Source: Plutella xylostella (lineage: Eukaryota; Arthropoda; Insecta; Lepidoptera; Plutellidae). Taken from it: a DNA stretch of 64,000 nt. Under the pieces are notes generated by a model. It was not told the origin of the DNA. It saw only the letters and a list, made by a program, of their open reading frames with translations, and did no database searches. The stretch lies in contig NC_063982.1 of the NCBI RefSeq assembly GCF_932276165.1, positions 823,501 through 887,500 of the forward strand, written 5' to 3'. Positions 33,069-44,680 of the stretch are shown piece by piece; positions within the stretch are counted from its first letter, which is position 1; the number at the start of each line of letters is the position of its first letter. A program made the translations under genes and the position numbers.

Positions 33069-36000
33069 GAATGTATATTCTCTATTATCTCTCATGGCAC
33101 GCGGGCCACTGAGAAAGGCCCGGCGGGCCACATGCGGCCCGCGGGCCGCACTTTGAGTATAGCTGCACTAGCCGAATGGATGGAACCAGTGAAATACTTT
33201 GCAACAATATTAAAAGCTGTAAAATGTAGAATATCGATCCAGGCCGCTGGGGCTCAGGTCAGCACATGCTGACTAGGGTATGTAATTCTGGACTGACCTC
33301 AGAAATGCAGCAGCCGACCCTGGAGCCTCGTGGATCTGCTCAGTCAGCCCCGTACGACGACACGGCCTGCAACACCTGGCGCGGCATCTAGTCCTTGGAA
33401 CGAGGAGTGGTGCTTGAAGGGAAGATAATTTTACTAAATATCTCAGCCTCATCAGCTACTGGAAAATATTAGATGAAGGCTGTGACACTGGCGGATAACT
33501 AAGTATTCAGTTTTTCAAAACATGATGCAGGTCACTATATTCATATTCTAGATTGACAAGTAACACACAGTCTAATTTTGTATTCTAACTAACTCGGCGG
33601 TTAACGAGTTCCTGTGCAGTCCTACTAGGAAGGAAAGTTATTTTATAAGCCTTTGCACCCATTTTGTGGGCTACTATCATTCTGTATCATCATGTGTGAA
33701 TATTATGAGCTCTGGCCGCATTCCTTGGTAGATGACATCAATTAATAAAGATTGATTTACACAACAATAACAATTATAATAGTTGATAAATGAAACCCGG
33801 CTAACATGTCTTAACTGGGTAAGTAAATGATCAGTCATGCCACCAGGATAAGTAAAATGTTCAGTACTTCATATGAAAAACATTAACAAGGTCACCTTTA
33901 GGTATGTTCGTCAACACTAAGGGCAGGTCTCGGCCAAAACCTTAAGGCTTCGCCTTGTTGCAACTTCAAAGGTACGTAGGTAGGTACCTACTTACATTGT
34001 TGTAGGTTCGATTTTGAAACCATTAAGTCAACCTAGATAAAACAAAATAAAATAGCTCGATTAAATAAACATGGTACGTAAAGATGTTAGTTGTACCTGA
34101 TCAGACCTGATGCAACGACAGCCAACATAGACTCTCTAATCTGTGGAAGCAACAATCATGGTGGCGGGAACATGGACAGTTGGACGAGCCACCTCGAGCC
34201 TGACTTATAAATCAGAACTGACAGTTCGCCAACAGCGGATAGCTTGCGGCTATCTATAGGTAAACTTAGGTAGTTAGCTATACCCAAGAAAAAGTCCTTG
34301 GACATCGATATGACAGTGGAACGGCGAATAACTGTGACATTATTTAAAACAAAAAGGCTTCTTGTTGTTGTTGTCCAGTTAAGGAAGGTTACCTACTTCA
34401 GCGACCTGGTATTGCATTCTGAAAGAACTGCAAAGAGTTAATATTATGACTAATAATTATTACTTATTTAGAAAGTTTTCAGCAAACTCTAATAAATCAA
34501 GCAGCTGCCACGTCACCGCTGCCCGGTTATAACTCTGTACTAGCTTAGTAGATATATATACCAGTTCTAGCCTTCAGCTAGAGGCCAGAGAGCTCCTAAA
34601 TGAGATGCGAGTACGAGCATGACACAAGTAATTTTTTACTTGGTAACTAGTTACGTAACTAACTGAAAGATCCATAAAACAGTTGAGGATTACTCAAAAT
34701 GGAATTGTGAAAACGGCACGTCTGCATCTTAACCAGTCAGTCTAAGTAGTTTCAGCAGATACAGTGTTGAAAAATAGTTATGAAACGTTTGCGCCAGAAT
34801 CGAATTAAAAATACATTTATATTAGAGAAGCCGTTTAGGCATGAATAGGTACTTTCACACTTTGGATTGTGCTCCAAATGATGACCTTCGAAATTCATAG
34901 AAATTTAATGACGACTGCCATTGTTTATTATCTAGCTCCGTACATTGAGTAGGGCTGCGGCTACACGTGATGTGATACACAGTACACAGTACGTATATGC
35001 ATGTTCCCAGAATAGTGGAAGTTATAATTTTACCAAAAGGTAGTCGTCTCGTGCAAGAGCACCGTTACTCGATTTATTCGATACACAACTAGAAGACAGC
35101 TGCTGCGTAGGAGGTTCACGCATTTTTCAACAAAGAGCTCGGATACAGACTCACAATCCACTGGGACATAAGGAAGACAGCTAATATGGTGCCACTCAGA
35201 AACCGCGATGACACTCCGATCATGATCACCCGACAGTAGGATCATAATAAATTCGGTAACTTGTGAAGCGGTATGGTATAGCAACAGCGACTTTCACGAA
35301 ATCAGGAATTAGCTCAGTGCTTTTAGGTTGAACACTCGCCGGTGGGATTCACTTTGCTCACAGCCGAGAAAAGAAAAGACTCAAAGCTGGAATCTGCCGA
35401 TGTGTCATGATACTTAAGATAGTGTCTGGGGGGTCACTTTATATGACGAAAAACTAACTTTCAGTGCACTGCGGCCTGAGCCGCTCTATCTGTTTGTATG
35501 TATTAAACGTGCCGATTGCACGACAGCTCTCGTTCGTTCGTTTCTCATCAGTATAGAGTAACGCTCCTGTACTTACCGTGCGTCACCATTCCCATGAGCA
35601 GTCCAATGATCTTTAGGCAGTTTAGAACAAAAGCTGCATTAGACAGTTTCTTCAGCAGAGACATCGAAATAAAAAATTTATTGCACAACTATCCCCAGGA
35701 GCAGTCTACAACAGGTCACTTTGGGCAGTTCAGAAGAAAGCTGCTTTAATAGAATACCCTACCTCAGCGGAGGCATCAAATTGAAGTGCTATAACACTTT
35801 TAGAAGCGGTGCACGTTACCCGATTTGTCGTCATCCATGCCGATGTGGCTACGGCGACTGCAGGTGGTTACTCAGGCTTCGTTGGTGTGCCCTTGTATGG
35901 CTAACATGACCAACCTTGGCAGTAAACGTTCGTCTGCATATGCCAAAATCACTGATGAATAGCGCACGTTACTCGATACCTTCTAAATAAGCTCATAATG

Positions 36001-36112
36001 ATGGCTGATGATGATGATGACCGTGCTAGCAATAGTGCAGGCGTTTCCGCTGAGCATAAAATCTCTTCCCAGACAGGGGGCGTTTGGATCTGGCAACCAG
36101 AACAGGAGTGCC

Positions 36113-36545
36113 AGGTGTGCGCAGCGATGCAGGTGGGACAACACAGCCGCCAGGGCAGGAGTGCATGGCTGGGTCTATGCAGCGATGCAGGTAGCACAAA
36201 CCAGTGGCCAGGGCCAGGACCGGGTGTAAGCTGCGATGCAGGTGGTACAAAACGGTGGCCAGGGCCAGGACCGGGTGTACAGCCGCCAGGGCAGGAGTGC
36301 ATGGCTGGGTCTATGCAGCGATGCAGGTAGCACAAACCGGTGGCCAGGGCCAGGACCGGGTGTACGCTGCGATGCAGGTGGCACGAGACGGCGGCCAGCG
36401 CAGGAGCACAGGGCCGGGTGCATGCTGCGATGCAGGTGGCAAGAACCGGTGGCCAGGGCAGGAGCGCAGGGCCGGGTGTACGCTGCGATGCAGGTGCCAC
36501 GAGACGGCGGCCAGCGCGGGAGCACAGGGCCGGGTGCAGGTTACA
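36113..36545 (+). repeat. GC-rich minisatellite of E2, copy 1 (about 7 units)
   Basis: GCGATGCAGGT recurs at about 36,124, 36,182, 36,232, 36,319, 36,369, 36,427 and 36,486, within units of about 50-60 bp built from GGCCAGGGCAGGAG and GGGCCGGGTGTAC segments. All frames stay open because the unit lacks stops; this is not a gene. Confidence 0.9.
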
Positions 36546-37149
36546 CGAAACTTAATTTCACCGAATCGGCCTGCCTACCGTCAGCGGGTAGGTACCGGCG
36601 GATCACATTACTCGCCGCACATGCCACAATGTCCCAACATACTGAAACTCGGAGCCACGTGCTTCCTGTAAAAAAATCCTATGACGGTCCTGGAAAGCTC
36701 CTGTTTGTAAAGCCTTACATAAGCTATAATCAAGTGCATTATTGTAATAGCAAAGTTTTTATCAACTGTTTTCTAAAAATATTAGAAATTGAGGGTAGAA
36801 AAATATATTTTTATAATTTTTTCCTGTATAAAATTAACATATGCTTTACTTAAAGCGGTCATTAATGTAAGTATCTAGCTCAAGCGCCACTAGTAGGACC
36901 GGAATATGTGATCAATCATCACCACGACTATTGAATCGGACCCTACTGCGTGGGATAAAAACCCCAAGCGCGGAGCATTATGACCAGTGGCTGAGCTTTT
37001 AAAAGCAGTAAATAATAGCATTTTACTCACGGCTTATCAACTCAAACCGCAGCCGGCAGGCCCCGCGCCGCCTGGTCCGCATCACGCTACAGCTCCCGGC
37101 AGCGAGGACTCCGCAAATTCAATATTATATTTTTCCCCGTCGGAGCGAA

Positions 37150-37250
37150 GCCGACGAGAACCGTGGCTACATTGAGCCATTTTGCCGAAGTGTTCACTTC
37201 AAAAATCAAAAACCAACTGAGGCGCGCGGGCGACTCACTCTATTTATATA
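37150..37250 (-). promoter_or_regulatory. Inward TATA-initiator promoter of the E2 right arm, with short frame
   Basis: On the minus strand TATATAAATA (37,250-37,241) precedes TCAGTT (37,220-37,215) at the canonical spacing. An ATG (37,178) follows about 40 nt downstream, preceded by GGCAAA, and opens a frame of only about 30 codons that begins MAQCSHG. The same arrangement is in copy 2 near 54,450. The frame may just be a leader peptide; function is unknown. Confidence 0.45.
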
Positions 37251-37537
37251 GGCACCCGCACCTTGCAAACTAAAGGTGGAGAGAAAAATGGACTTTATTT
37301 AACTGTCACTGTGACCCTTATGATGCCGAACACGGAGAAAGTCGAAACGCCAAATCTCACAATGTTTAACTAGGTTTCAGATAGGCTCAGACTACATAAT
37401 ATCTAAATTTTCTTTTTTTTTCGAGAAAATAGATCAATTTACTTTCGGGTCTAAAAGACCCACATGCGACTGTTTGTGTCACGAAATTTGACGCGAGCAC
37501 TGGCGGGTTAAAATATTGTGAGTTATAAGTGAGTACC

Positions 37538-37679
37538 GGGGTCTGTTTCACAATGTCTGGTTAGTGGCTACCTGACGGATAAAATACATGCTGTCACTCT
37601 CTGTTATTATTTTTTAGACAGTGACAGCATGTATTTTATCCGACAGGTAGCGACTAACCAGACATTGTGAAACAGGGGC
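37538..37679. mobile_element. MITE of the CTGTTTCACAATGTCTGG family
   Basis: GGGTCTGTTTCACAATGTC at the left and CATTGTGAAACAGGGGC at the right, with a palindromic core CATGCTGTCACTCTC. About 88% identical to the copy at 17,001. Confidence 0.85.
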
Positions 37680-38271
37680 TAAATCTCATTAAAGTTGTTA
37701 TATTAGGTGTCTGTGATTACTGATATTGCGATTTCCGTGGCAGAAGGTGTCGAGCTGCAATAGGACTCATACAGCCATAAAAAAACAAACCTCTGACAAG
37801 GCCCGGATCGTGGCCTATGATGGATGGATAGATTACTGATATAGAGGGTGTTGCAAAAAGTGGTTCGTTTATGCGAAATGGGGTAAATCTTAAAAAAAAA
37901 ATTATTGACCTACGAATCCTGGTTTAATAAAAAACTATAATCGTGTGTATTGTGACAAACTAAGGGGCCGTCCATTAATCACGTGAGGTAGTTTTTCTCA
38001 TTTTTTGACCCCCCCTCCCCCCTGGTGATGTTTGGTGAGGTTTGGGACCAAAATTTGGTGCTTACATATCACAGAATGAGCCTGACTGTACTGAAGGCTA
38101 ATTCTTGTCCACTGTCATCGTAAGCACCAACACAGAGTACCTACTATTATTGGACGGACATAACAGTATTCTGTATTGCCTCATTGATGGATCGTCCGAA
38201 CGGGCAGGAGGGCGTCCCACGTTAAGTTAGCTTACCACGAGCTCATACACAATTACAGCTTCCTTATAACC
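37680..38271. other. Intergenic with MITE scraps
   Basis: AGGGTGTTGCAAAAAG at 37,848 matches one end of the MITE at 48,192. GGGGCCGTCCATTAATCACG at 37,964 is another familiar insect repeat end. CAGGAGGGCGTCCCACGTT at 38,205 matches RTE coding sequence in inverse. No gene was found. Confidence 0.5.
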
Positions 38272-38467
38272 ACTCTGCAAAACTACCAAAAAGCTGGTAC
38301 CGTACCACCACCACCGAACATTAGTAATCAACAATCTAATAGGAATAAACATCTGTTAGATCCATAAAAATTGTGTCAGCTTTGACAATTAAGCACTTTT
38401 TCACGATTTTTCATGGCTAGTATTCAGTGGTGGTAGTCCCACAGTGCTTCGGTAGTTTTGCAGAGTA
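38272..38467. mobile_element. MITE with CACTCTGCAAAACTACC ends
   Basis: ACTCTGCAAAACTACC at 38,272 is mirrored by GGTAGTTTTGCAGAGT at 38,467. ACCACCACC and GGTGGT segments also pair. About 196 bp, non-coding. Confidence 0.8.
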
Positions 38468-39716
38468 ATAAGTGGCAATCTAGAGTTATAAAAAAGGTTT
38501 TATAATTAAACAGTAAAAAAAATATTTCTAGGCTGTTAAAAAGTATGTATTAGGTCACAGCGCCATAGTTCATAGCACTATACGCTATGCTGATATGAGT
38601 AGATAAGTACGTACGTGAGAAAACAAGTTCTCGACCAAACTTGTAGGTACCACCTTCTAAATATTGACCGTCCGTACATTGGCTTCTCGTTACGAAACAC
38701 GTCAATTATAAAACTGACCAGTGTCAAGTGTGAGTTCAAAAAAAACATCGAACGACTTTTTATATGTTTATATTTTTACAATAATTTAGAAAAATATTAG
38801 ACTCTACATTATTAAGGCAATTACTACCTTATGTGCATTGTACTGATTCAAATACGGCGATACGGCCTGCGACCTATCAAGTGAGTACAAATTTACAGCA
38901 AAAAGCGGATAAATCGCTTGCGAGAAATTGAATAAGTGGTTTAGTATAAAAAACTCAATTTTTATGTTTCATGCCCGTTCGATTTTGTGTTGCTTTTTAT
39001 TTCGACTTTACCTAATATTCGTTCATGTGGCTTAAGGCGCTATTCTTGGCCTTCCTTATCCAGTATCCAGCCACTACCAGCTCCCTTCTCCCTAAAGTCG
39101 TCGATCCAGTATGCCGAAAGGCGTCCCATGCAAAATTTGGATCATCGTAGTCTTCATTCGCTCCTTTACCAGTCATCGGTTCTTCGGCATATATGGCCGA
39201 TCCATAGCCAGTTTAGATTTCAGATTGTAAAAGTTTCCTTTAGCTTTTCATACTATATCCTTTTTAGTTTAGTTTTCATACTTTTTATAACAATAATCTC
39301 ATTTCTGCCAGAGAAACCTCAACATAGCTATTTCTATAGCCTACAAAGCTAATTTAGAGAAGCCTTCTACCTAATGCTTCTCAATTATTTAGCAATCAAG
39401 CTTCCATAAATACTTAATTCAAAATCAAAGTCAAGTTCAACAACCCGACAACGGTAAGTATTACAATTTCTAACACAACCTATAAACACGCTGTTATTAA
39501 ACCGATCATCTTGCATAAGAATTATCATCTTCAAAGTGATGTTATTATTGGACTGGTTTTTAAGAATATTAGGTACAACATTTTAATTTGTAGGAAGTAC
39601 TTTTAATTTGAACTCAACTGAAGACTCATGTCTCGTCAAAAAAGGACAACGCTTTGTCTTTGAAATTAACAAGATCGATCGAACAGAAGAGTTAAAATTA
39701 TATTTTGGACTTAAAT
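38468..39716. other. Intergenic, possible repeat at 39,020-39,220
   Basis: The stretch GGCCTTCCTTATCCAG through TCATCGGTTCTTCGGCATA has a protein-like composition on both strands and resembles a dispersed element, but I cannot place it. The open frame 38,987-39,352 crosses it without start or splice support. Confidence 0.4.
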
Positions 39717-40537
39717 TAGGGGAAAAGGGGTAGTAACTGGCCACTTAAGCACCTTGGCCACTTTACGTGTGTGCTCCATCTAAATGCATGATCTGATTTA
39801 GGTGATTTATATATCTAATGATTCACTAGATCCTGTTGATTGTTTTATTGATCAATTTTATAATCAATAAGAACTATTTATTTAAATATCTTTATTTCAA
39901 TGAAAAGTATCACTTTTGTGTAGTAACTGGCCACTAATTTTAGTAACTGGCCCTCTTATTTTGCAGTAACTGGCCACCTAATATAATTTACTAAAATGAC
40001 AAGTTTTAACCTTATAAAAAACTAAACTAAACTACTGCAAACATTATAAAAAACCTATTACAATTAATGTGTTATGACGTAGTTAATGTGTTAACACTTA
40101 ATAATGAGAAATACCTAATATTTCTTAACAAATAAACAGTTCATCGTCATCATCACGTCTCCACCTGCCGGGGCACGGGTTTCCTTCCAATGAAGGAAGG
40201 ATTTTCTAACAAAATTTAATAAAAAAAAAAATACTTCTACAATTCAATATTCCTTCAATGTAATTAGTGTAACAACGTCACAATTCACATATTATTACGA
40301 CAAAAAATAAGTTTCTTGTCTATAAATCATCGTAAATCTTTATTAACAATCATATTGAATTATTTCAAGTTTATATTAAGTCAAATCCTTAAATCTTAGC
40401 TTCTTCTTGAACTAATTTTAAGATTGTATAAAATACAACTTGCTACCTACAACGCACGGACATGAGAGAGGACGAGAAGATGGTGTAACACGAGGTAGAG
40501 CTGGGCAAAAAAATAAGGACATCTCAGTGCTATCGGA

Positions 40538-40860
40538 GAGCGGTGGTAGCTCAGTCGGGTAAGCGCCCGCTTCTCACGTAAGAGATGCGGGTTCGAATCC
40601 CGGCGCTGATATGTTCCAATCAGTTCTTTTAAGTTAAGTACAATGTATACCATCGCTATTGCGGTGAAAGAAAACATCGTGAGGAAACCTGCACATCTAG
40701 ATATGTGAACCCACCAACCCGCAGTGGACCAGCGTGGTGGGAAATGTTTCAAACTTAGGAAGGCAGTTTAGACCTTGGGGATATGCACAAAGGTTCCACT
40801 CGAGAGAGCCAGGTGCAGGTACTTACACCCCCACAGAAATGAGAATAGAATAGAATAGAC
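40538..40860 (+). mobile_element. tRNA-headed SINE type 1, full-length
   Basis: GAGCGGTGGTAGCTCAGTCG (A box) and GGTTCGAATCCCGG (B box) lie 45 bp apart. The body then carries GAAAACATCGTGAGGAAACC, CCACCAACCCGCAGTGG and GAGCCAGGTGCAGG, and the tail is AATAG repeats. It is highly similar to the copy at 19,556-19,905. Confidence 0.9.
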
Positions 40861-40869
40861 CCTTGTCAG

Positions 40870-41475
40870 CAACGTAGTGGAGATCAGTAGTGTGTCGAAT
40901 CTGGTAGCGTACCTTGTACTTAAACTAACCGAGAGGGATTCCTTGAAGGTCGTACAGGTATACACCAACCAACCACCACCAACCACGACACACTCTAACA
41001 CAGAAGTCGAAGCAGTATAGTTACGAAGATACCTCTAGGGCTATCAAGTGTACTGCTAAGACCCAACACACCATTGTGATGGGGGACTCAAGTGGGAGTA
41101 CAAGTATGCAAAGAATTGAGGGTAGGACCCCATGGCTTTAGTAGCAGAAATCGGAGAGGGCAAATTCTTGTAGACTTCCTCGAATGAGACAGACCAGAAT
41201 GGGCTGTACTTGATGAATTCTTTCTATGAGAAACATCCCCGGAGGAAGTGAACATGGTCAAGCCCCGATGGTGTAGGACGAAAAATGAAATCGACTTCAT
41301 TATGACTGACAAGCGGCACATATTCAGAGATGCCTCAGTTATCAATAGATTTTAAACTGGGAGTGATCACCGACTTCTTGGAGGCACTCTGAATATCAAC
41401 TTCAAGCTGGAGAGAAGACGACTGATGAAGCAGGCCCTTCGTCCCACGCTGCACCAAATTGAAGTTGGTATGGCA
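40870..41475 (+). pseudogene. RTE-type LINE endonuclease remnant
   Basis: In shifting frames the sequence reads VVQVYTPTTT, HTIVMGD, EIDFIMTD and TGSDHRLL, which are the ordered landmarks of the apurinic-type endonuclease (the last is the SDHR motif), followed by a Lys/Arg-rich linker. Several stops interrupt it. Confidence 0.75.
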
Positions 41476-42258
41476 ACACCAGCTTCCAAAGAAAACAAAA
41501 GAGCCGATTCGAATCGCTGCTAACCACTACGGATATTGACGAGGATACAGTCCAAACAGTGAAAGCTGTTTGTGGGCTGGGCCACCATTATCTTGAAGAG
41601 ATTTTAGCCTATATCCTGAAACATAAAATAGTTCTCAGTAACTGGCCATGTAGTAACTGGCCACTAGAATACCTATGCCAGTTACTACTAAATATTGAAC
41701 GATTTTTACAAAATTTTTACCACAGAAAATGCTACTTAAAACCTTCTTAAAACCAAGGTAATAAGCTGTATTTTAAGTTAATTTACTTGCAAGTAGCAAA
41801 TTGGGGTAACTGGCATAGGGGGGCCAGTTACTAAAAATACTATAAAACTGGAACCAGTAACTGGCCAAGTCGAAAAATGCAATAAAATCAAATTAAGGAT
41901 TAAATCAGTACAAATTATGATTGCTTACCTCAAAATCTATCGTTGTCACTATTTAAAGTCACTCACAGAAGCTGGGGACAAAAAATATCGCCTCTCGAAA
42001 TAATGTCTTCGCTTAACGTTTTCATAGCGGACAACCATTTTATCAGTCGCACTGTCGCCGACTGTTAGAAAATTGCGGATATTTTGAAGACCAATCCTTC
42101 AAGCGGAATGAGTGTGAACTAAAATGAACGACAACGTACTAATGGTTAGTGTCAAGCTATAACAGATGGCGTGCTGTCATCGTGTTTCTTATTTTAGCCG
42201 AATAAAAAGCCGTGTGGCCAGTTATTGGGGGTGGCCAATTTCACCAATGTTTACCCTA

Positions 42259-44680
42259 CACGGGTAAATTAAAAATATGATTAGAAAAACACGCGTAGAA
42301 GCTAGTTAAAAAAATATATATTATTTTCTACAAACCACATTAGTTTTACCACTAGTCTATTTTTAAAAAACAACTTTATGCAAATTCGCGGCCACCTCAT
42401 AAAATGTGACAAGTGTTAAAATTAACTGTTATTTAAATAAATGTAATTCTCATTTGTTCAAAAGCCTATTAAGCTTTTTATTGGAGAGCTTTGAGCTTTC
42501 ATTTGCATACAGATTCTTGGGAGGTGCTAATATGATCACTATAGTCTGGGAGCTGTATAAAAATATCCCTGTAGATTAATCGAACAGGATTGATATAGTA
42601 TTTTTTAGTAAACTTGAATAGAATGTCAAAACCTCCTACAGGGTACTTAAAATGTCATGGCAAAAAGGTACGAAAAGTGAACTGCAGGTTCAACGAGTAT
42701 TTGACACATTCATAAGTTGTGGGAGAGCCGTAAACTTTTGTTGAAACTTTGTTTCGTTTTTGTAGCGGCAAAAGATTTATAACATGTACAAGCAGTACTG
42801 TAGAAGCTAATGTCGTTTTCGCCAAAAACGGTTGTTTTTAGCCTTTTGTACATTAATTTCTACATTTTTTAGATAGGTTTTAAAAATTTAATTATAATGA
42901 AAAGGAAAAAAAAACTATCAAACGGAAGTGTTTTTTTTTCAATTGCACTATTTGAGCTAGCCTTTGTTTTTAAGAAAATTTAAGCCTGTGAGAATAGCTG
43001 CTGTTAAATACTACAAAATGGTTTTTCGTTGTGGTAGTACAAAACTAGTTGTTTCTTATGTTTACTCCCGCACTTTCGGCCGGTCACCGCCGCCGCCGCC
43101 GCCGCCGCCCGGCGTCGTATATAAAGCCTACAGTTATGCAATTTACGCATTTCAACAAACGGCAGCCGCCGGAAGGTATGTATATTAATTTTTTTTTTAC
43201 TATTTTCAATAATCCAAAATTTCTACTTGTGTGTAAATCTAAACTAATCACTTAATATAATCAAATAAGGGTGTTGCGAAAATATTTTGAAAAGTTACCT
43301 AAGTAGCCTTTTCCGGTTGTTGAATCATTTTCTGACTAAGCTTTTAATACTGTATAAGTTTATATAAGTTTTGGTTGGTATTAACAATTATTTCAATAAA
43401 AAAAAATCCTTACCGTTTCCGCTAGGATGTTATAAAAAAGTGTAAGTAAATATGGAATAGTGAACTGAAAAAGGTGACTCAAGGGGTCGTTTTTAATAAC
43501 AACAATGCTAAAATACCTATATGAAAGAATGCTTTAAAAACTTTTGACACTCCATACAAACTTTTTTGATCATGTAGATTTTTTCCTGCATATTTTTTTA
43601 CGAACTTCTAAACGTCGAAAAAATAGAGTAAGTATTTCAAAATAAAAAAAAAAAATCCTACCTACTTAATAAGTCGTCCCCTTTTAGCTTACTATTTTAT
43701 TTTTAAAAACGCGAGCCGCGATCTCCGAAGTTTCGAAAAAACAAAAATACAGCTCTAACCACGACTTTATCTCGTTGAATTAAGCGTACTAATTGCACGA
43801 AAGCTCTCGTTCTTACGCTTTTCGTCAGTATAGAGTAACCCTTCAGGGTAATAATAATTGTGATTTCATTTGTAATAACAGGGTGAATAGAATAGAATAG
43901 AAAAATTTAAGAGAATATAAATTATTCAACGTAAATATTTACAATTATTTGTTGATTGACAAGATAATGAGTAATAGTACACTTGACCCTATCTGAACAT
44001 AAATATTCTTCCACCCAAAGGTTGTCTTGAAAAAATCGCTTTTAGTGATAAGATCGCCTTTGTTGTACCTATGTGTTTGTATTTAGGCTTTGTATAATCT
44101 ATTCTTGTGTACAAATAAAGAATATTCTATCTATCTATCTATATTATACTTCAATGGTCTACCATCATTTCATAAGGGTTAAATCACTGATAAGAACAAA
44201 TGGCGAAAGAAAGTCCTCATGATGTGATGGATTATATCTATCGTACATTAGATGCTTTCTTGCCTATAAAGGTACCACTTACAGTAGGATACATTATAGC
44301 AAAAACTTGAACTATTTAATCTTCAATCAATCAATAACTAAGTACTTACCTATTTTATATGATTTTCTCATACCATGGTCAAGCCAGAGTACCGTTTGAA
44401 TATAACTGTCGATTGTCATAATCAAAGATAAGATAGATCTATCGTTTACTCCAAAGAGGTCAATGGTCTTTGCCTAGAAACATGTTTTAGTCAATATCGT
44501 AAATATCGCGCCTACTTGTCGGTAAAATGTAAGTACCTTCTCTCTGCAGACTGGTTTTGAGCTTACATTAATCTTAACGGTTCTTTAATTAGAAAATTTT
44601 ATGAGTTTTACTTACGAAACTTTTACAACATAATTTGTCAATCATACACTTTTGTTCATGTCAGTACTTTTTTGTTGCAG
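42259..44680. other. Intergenic upstream of the CUB gene
   Basis: 43,083-43,109 is a CCG microsatellite, and 43,785-43,850 repeats a piece of E2 (TTGCACGA and AGCTCTCGTTC, CAGTATAGAGTAAC). 43,975-44,152 (+) is a LINE 3' end (GATAAGATCGCCTTTGTTG, GTACAAATAAAGAATATTC, TCTATC tail). The 5' untranslated first exon of the CUB gene must lie here, but I cannot locate it. Confidence 0.5.

Larger units (their letters stand above)
31438..33165. mobile_element. Non-autonomous hAT element inside E2 copy 1
   Basis: The 8-bp duplication CACTAGCC lies at 31,430-31,437 and 33,166-33,173, and copy 2 of E2 has the empty site with one CACTAGCC. The ends read CATTGGTACTCAAC and, inverted, CAGCTATACTCAAAG, with GGGCCGC-rich subterminal sequence. 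These are typical hAT features. Length 1,728 bp; no transposase. Confidence 0.9.
31060..37396. mobile_element. Large non-autonomous TIR element E2, copy 1
   Basis: The ends are TA|TGTAGTCTGAGCCTATCTG at 31,060 and its inverse |TA at 37,396, identical for 43 bp. The right end extends into a 185-bp arm that is also present in the nested unit at 30,793. Without the hAT insertion the length is about 4.6 kb. It aligns end to end with copy 2 (50,063-54,607) at high identity, while the flanks are unrelated, so it moved by transposition. The TA target suggests a Tc1/mariner-type enzyme acting in trans. It contains a GC-rich minisatellite but no transposase. Compared with copy 2 it has an extra ~50 bp near 35,095-35,150 and lacks a ~30-bp segment near 37,045. 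Confidence 0.85.
29769..37511. mobile_element. TTAA-flanked (piggyBac-type) MITE split by E2 and a LINE tail
   Basis: TTAACCCGC at 29,769 and GCGGGTTAA ending at 37,511 form the ends. Just inside, GTGGGTCGAAAAGACCC near 29,790 and GGGTCTAAAAGACCC near 37,447 correspond, as do TTTGTGTCA and GCGAC strings near 30,250 and 37,470. Removing E2 copy 1 (30,754-37,398) and the LINE tail (about 29,940-30,175) leaves an element of about 0.9 kb. Confidence 0.6.
39717..42258. mobile_element. Element with clustered TAACTGGCC motifs, interrupted by SINE and LINE
   Basis: The ends read TAGGGGAAAAGGGG at 39,717 and, inverted, TAGGGTAAACATTGG at 42,258. TAACTGGCC or its inverse occurs at about 39,731, 39,925, 39,948, 39,966, 41,639, 41,654, 41,824, 41,862 and 42,214, with variants near 41,688 and 41,811. 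The motifs cluster near both ends and face both ways, as in transposons with subterminal binding sites. A SINE (40,538-40,860) and LINE sequence split it. No transposase frame. Confidence 0.6.

Noticed and set aside
35949..36853. Overlapping long open frames in both strands over the E2 minisatellite (also 53,178-53,910)
   Set aside because: They are open in nearly all frames because the GC-rich repeat has no stops; both element copies show the same pattern with frame-changing indels, so there is no coding constraint.
40538..40612. tRNA gene
   Set aside because: A and B boxes are present, but the sequence continues into a conserved SINE body with an AATAG tail and matches other copies; it is the SINE head, not a stand-alone tRNA gene.
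43083..43109. CpG-rich promoter of the CUB gene
   Set aside because: It is a plain CCG microsatellite; no TATA or initiator at proper spacing, and the distance to the first coding exon is 1.6 kb without a linking exon.
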